A stretch of 37,843 nt of DNA. Origin: an uncultured Hyphomicrobiales bacterium (GTDB taxonomy: Bacteria; Pseudomonadota; Alphaproteobacteria; Rhizobiales; Beijerinckiaceae). The position numbers and the translations under genes are program-made. How positions within the stretch are numbered: the first letter of the stretch is position 1; the number at the start of each line of letters is the position of its first letter. Below, piece by piece: positions 36,104 to 37,843 of this stretch. Under the pieces are notes generated by a model. The model was not told where the DNA came from. It made no database searches and saw only the letters and a list, made by a program, of their open reading frames with translations. The stretch is from NCBI GenBank assembly GCA_903900975.1, contig CAIUPE010000019.1:1-37843 (forward strand). The letters run 5' to 3'.

Positions 36104-36787
36104 ATGCCGAACTTTCGATACGAGGTGATTATACCGGCCTTCAACGCTGCCGAAACAATCGCGGATGCAGTTCGGTCCTTGAACCAACAAACGGTTCCGC
36201 CCGAGCGTATTTTCATCATTGATGACGGGTCGACAGATCAGACTTATGAAGTAGCAACGAAATTGGCGGGACCGATTTCTGTCATCGCGCAGGCGAATCA
36301 AGGTCCGGCTGCGGCGACCAATGCAGGGCTTGAGCGGGTCACGGCGCCCTTTATCAGTTTTCTGGATGCTGACGATGTCTGGGTGCCGGAAAAAGCCGAG
36401 CGCCAACGCGATTATTTGGCGTCGAAGCCGACCATCGCAGGCTGTTTCGCACGTTGTGCGGCCTTCACGGGGTCGGTTGACGCGCCAGAGTTTCAAAAGC
36501 GCGCGGATAATTGGGGCCGCACGACCTTGATGATGCGGAGGGAAGTTGCCGTTCATATCGGTATGATGCTGACGGGTATGCCCGGTAATATGGGCGAAGT
36601 GATCGATTGGATTGCACGCGGGCGCCATTTAGGCCATCGCTTCGAATTGATCGAAGAGGTCTTGGCTTGGCGGCGAATACGACCTGGAAGTCTTTCCTAC
36701 AGCATTTCCTTTAATGAGCAGCGCGGCTATTTGCTCGCCGCGCGACGCGCCATTGAGCGTCGTCGAAATGCAGCTCGTTCAGATTAA
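36104..36787 (+). CDS. Family 2 glycosyltransferase, divergent from the PqqD-like operon
   Basis: GT-A glycosyltransferase of 227 residues with YEVIIPAFNAAETIADAV (about 6-23), IFIIDDGSTDQT (about 36-47), NQGPAAATNAGL and FISFLDADDVWVPEKA containing the DxD metal site (about 84-99). No clear ED-type catalytic-base segment like that of the neighbouring GT2 is present; GEVIDWIARGRHLG (about 166) is the nearest candidate. It is shorter than its neighbour and related to it. It starts 98 nt from the PqqD-like gene in the opposite direction, so the two share a promoter region. Confidence 0.88.
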   Translation: MPNFRYEVIIPAFNAAETIADAVRSLNQQTVPPERIFIIDDGSTDQTYEVATKLAGPISVIAQANQGPAAATNAGLERVTAPFISFLDADDVWVPEKAERQRDYLASKPTIAGCFARCAAFTGSVDAPEFQKRADNWGRTTLMMRREVAVHIGMMLTGMPGNMGEVIDWIARGRHLGHRFELIEEVLAWRRIRPGSLSYSISFNEQRGYLLAARRAIERRRNAARSD

Positions 36788-36868
36788 CCAGAATCGCTAA
36801 GACGTCGAACGTGTTCAAATATTTGAACAAATGCAAATTCTGAATGATCAACGAATGCAATAAAGGAT

Positions 36869-36942
36869 TGGCTGGGGGACCTGGATTCGAACCAAGATTG
36901 ACGGAGTCAGAGTCCGCAGTTCTACCGTTGAACTATCCCCCA
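36869..36942 (-). tRNA. tRNA-Gln (anticodon CTG)
   Basis: On the minus strand the sequence folds as a complete tRNA. The acceptor stem TGGGGGA pairs with TCCCCCA. D stem is GTTC/GAAC. The anticodon stem GCGGA/TCCGT (one wobble or mismatch) holds the loop CTCTGAC, giving anticodon CTG (reads CAG, glutamine). The T arm is CTTGG/CCAGG with loop TTCGAAT. Discriminator G is followed by an encoded CCA at 36869-36871. Confidence 0.95.
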
Positions 36943-37185
36943 ACGGACCGGATCATCTGAAAGATCACCAGCCACGCCGGTCTATGTCGGTGAGTTTCCA
37001 TATCGGAGCCAAGGTCGCATGGCAAGCACCTCGGATTGTTACATGACAAAAAATTCATGTGATCCGAAGCACAATGCAAGGCATATGTTGAAAAAGTTTT
37101 ATCGTTTTCCGTCAAAGCTTAATATCAATGGTGGTGCGATTGGCGGTGACGAGGCATTTTTGGGGGGGTCTAGTGATTTCGAAAT
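36943..37185. other. Intergenic region with an imperfect hairpin
   Basis: No convincing gene lies in these 243 bases. A plus-strand frame at 37019-37213 (64 codons) shows no family features and is treated as spurious. An imperfect hairpin sits at 37032-37066: CGGAT/ATCCG outside, ACATGA/TCATGT inside, with an asymmetric internal loop and an A-rich terminal loop. Its role is unknown. A run of seven G lies near 37162. Confidence 0.4.
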
Positions 37186-37209
37186 ATGTACTCGTTCGTG
37201 TTGCCCGCC

Positions 37210-37353
37210 ATGATGAAGCCTAATCTCATTGCTCTGATCTTCGCTGTTGTGCTGTGTGCAGGAGCCGTTGGTATTGGCCTGTGGATGGTAAAGCAGTTGA
37301 AAATTGAAAATTGTCTCGCGAGTGGCCGTCGCAATTGTGTTGAACTTGAATAA
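37210..37353 (+). CDS. Very small single-span membrane protein
   Basis: Short frame of 47 codons, MMKPNLIALIFAVVLCAG and onward. It has one strong hydrophobic span (about 5-24) and a short polar C-terminus with two cysteines (ENCLASGRRNCVELE, about 33-47). An ATG at 37186 in the same frame would add 8 residues; neither start has a good ribosome-binding site. The hydrophobic, charged and cysteine pattern looks protein-like rather than random. It lies 44 nt before the efflux adaptor gene on the same strand and may be co-transcribed. I do not recognise a named family. Confidence 0.5.
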   Translation: MMKPNLIALIFAVVLCAGAVGIGLWMVKQLKIENCLASGRRNCVELE

Positions 37354-37397
37354 GACGGAAGGCAGATCCTTTCGTCTAGAAAAGCATTAGGTAACGG

Positions 37398-37843
37398 ATG
37401 AACAAGAAATTTTTAGTAAGCATTCTCGTCCTCGTTTTGGTCGGTGCTGGGGCGTGGTTTTGGCTTAAGCCAACCGCACCTGCGTCCGTTGCGCCGGTGG
37501 AGACGCCGGTACCTGTGACCCTCCAAACGGCGAGCGCGTCCGATTTTGACGATTTCGCGGTGGGGCTAGGTTCGGTTCAAGCGTTCAACACGGTTACCGT
37601 AAAAAGCCGGATCGACGGGGAGATAACCAAAATTGCTTTCAAAGAAGGTGATTTTGTTAACGCCGGCGATATTTTGGCCGAAATTGACCCGCGTACTTAC
37701 CAGTCCAATCTTGATCAGGCGGTGCAGAAGAAAAAGCAGGACGAAAATCGGCTTGAAAATGCCCAGCTTGATTTGGACCGCTATTCTAAACTGGGTGAAT
37801 TTGCCTCGCGCCAACAACTCGATACCCAGCGGGCAACCGTCAC
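37398..37843 (+). CDS. RND efflux periplasmic adaptor (membrane fusion protein), N-terminal part
   Basis: Periplasmic adaptor of a resistance-nodulation-division efflux pump, linking the inner-membrane transporter to an outer-membrane channel. Only the first 148 codons are in the window. They encode an N-terminal anchor or signal (MNKKFLVSILVLVLVGAGAWFWL) followed by the biotinyl-lipoyl-like half-motif VTVKSRIDGEITKIAFKEGD (about 68-87), then FVNAGDILAEIDPRTYQ and the start of the coiled-coil hairpin (LDQAVQKKKQDENRLENAQLD). The ATG at 37398 is the natural start. The RND transporter gene should follow beyond the window. Confidence 0.92.
   Translation, partial: MNKKFLVSILVLVLVGAGAWFWLKPTAPASVAPVETPVPVTLQTASASDFDDFAVGLGSVQAFNTVTVKSRIDGEITKIAFKEGDFVNAGDILAEIDPRTYQSNLDQAVQKKKQDENRLENAQLDLDRYSKLGEFASRQQLDTQRATV

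Noticed and set aside
30862-36942. Integrated mobile island ending at the tRNA
   Set aside because: No integrase, transposase or duplicated tRNA end seen, and composition appears similar to the flanks. Kept only as a low-interest question.
37019-37213. 64-codon frame after the tRNA
   Set aside because: Contains the hairpin and the G-run, has no protein-like features, and overlaps the better small membrane protein frame.

Overview
The window looks like the chromosome of an alphaproteobacterium of the order Hyphomicrobiales (Rhizobiales). The evidence is gene order and gene type rather than a database match. A bifunctional RelA/SpoT protein begins MMRQYELVDRV. The order rpoZ - rsh - pyrE - pdxJ - acpS - lepB - rnc - era - recO - parC is intact. 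A DUF6163 - LdtR - L,D-transpeptidase module, a Hyphomicrobiales-type porin and a HemB with Asp in place of the zinc cysteines are all present. Base composition is moderately GC-rich and fairly even by eye, and I see no transposase, integrase, phage structural gene or CRISPR array. I cannot name the genus.

Layout. 1-3910 (minus strand): a DEAD-box RNA helicase cut by the window edge, a small coiled-coil/membrane protein that overlaps a Panacea (DUF4065/SocA-like) gene, then smpB and dapA. 4075-7003 (plus): a soluble lytic transglycosylase and an alpha/beta hydrolase. 7032-11045 (minus): a strong terminator and the porin gene with a long AT-rich leader, then ribA, a family 5 uracil-DNA glycosylase and a NYN-domain protein. 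11405-21561 (plus): a long housekeeping run covering transcription (rpoZ), the stringent response (rsh), pyrimidine and pyridoxal synthesis (pyrE, pdxJ), lipid carrier activation (acpS), secretion (lepB), RNA and ribosome maturation (rnc, era), repair (recO) and chromosome segregation (parC). Several neighbours overlap by 4 nt. A mosaic palindromic repeat at 21582-21694 separates parC from the convergent bpt gene.

21712-30849: bpt, a CAP-domain lipoprotein, hemB, the DUF6163/ldtR/ldtP cell-envelope module with a striking GNRA-capped hairpin before ldtP, an AsmA-like protein and acetoacetyl-CoA synthetase. 30862-36787: the most unusual part. A tightly packed six-gene minus-strand operon encodes a PqqD-like protein, an HPr-kinase-like P-loop protein, a GT2 glycosyltransferase, a PF14907-type nucleotidyltransferase and two unrecognised proteins. 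A second GT2 gene is divergent from it. This resembles the sparsely characterised 'HPr-rel-A' gene neighbourhood (PqqD-related protein plus HprK-related kinase), whose product is unknown to me. A tRNA-Gln(CTG) gene closes the locus. The window ends with a tiny membrane protein gene and the start of an RND-efflux periplasmic adaptor.

The best candidates for undescribed biology are the PqqD/HprK-like/glycosyltransferase operon and its two orphan proteins, the Panacea plus membrane-protein pair, and the ldtP leader hairpin.
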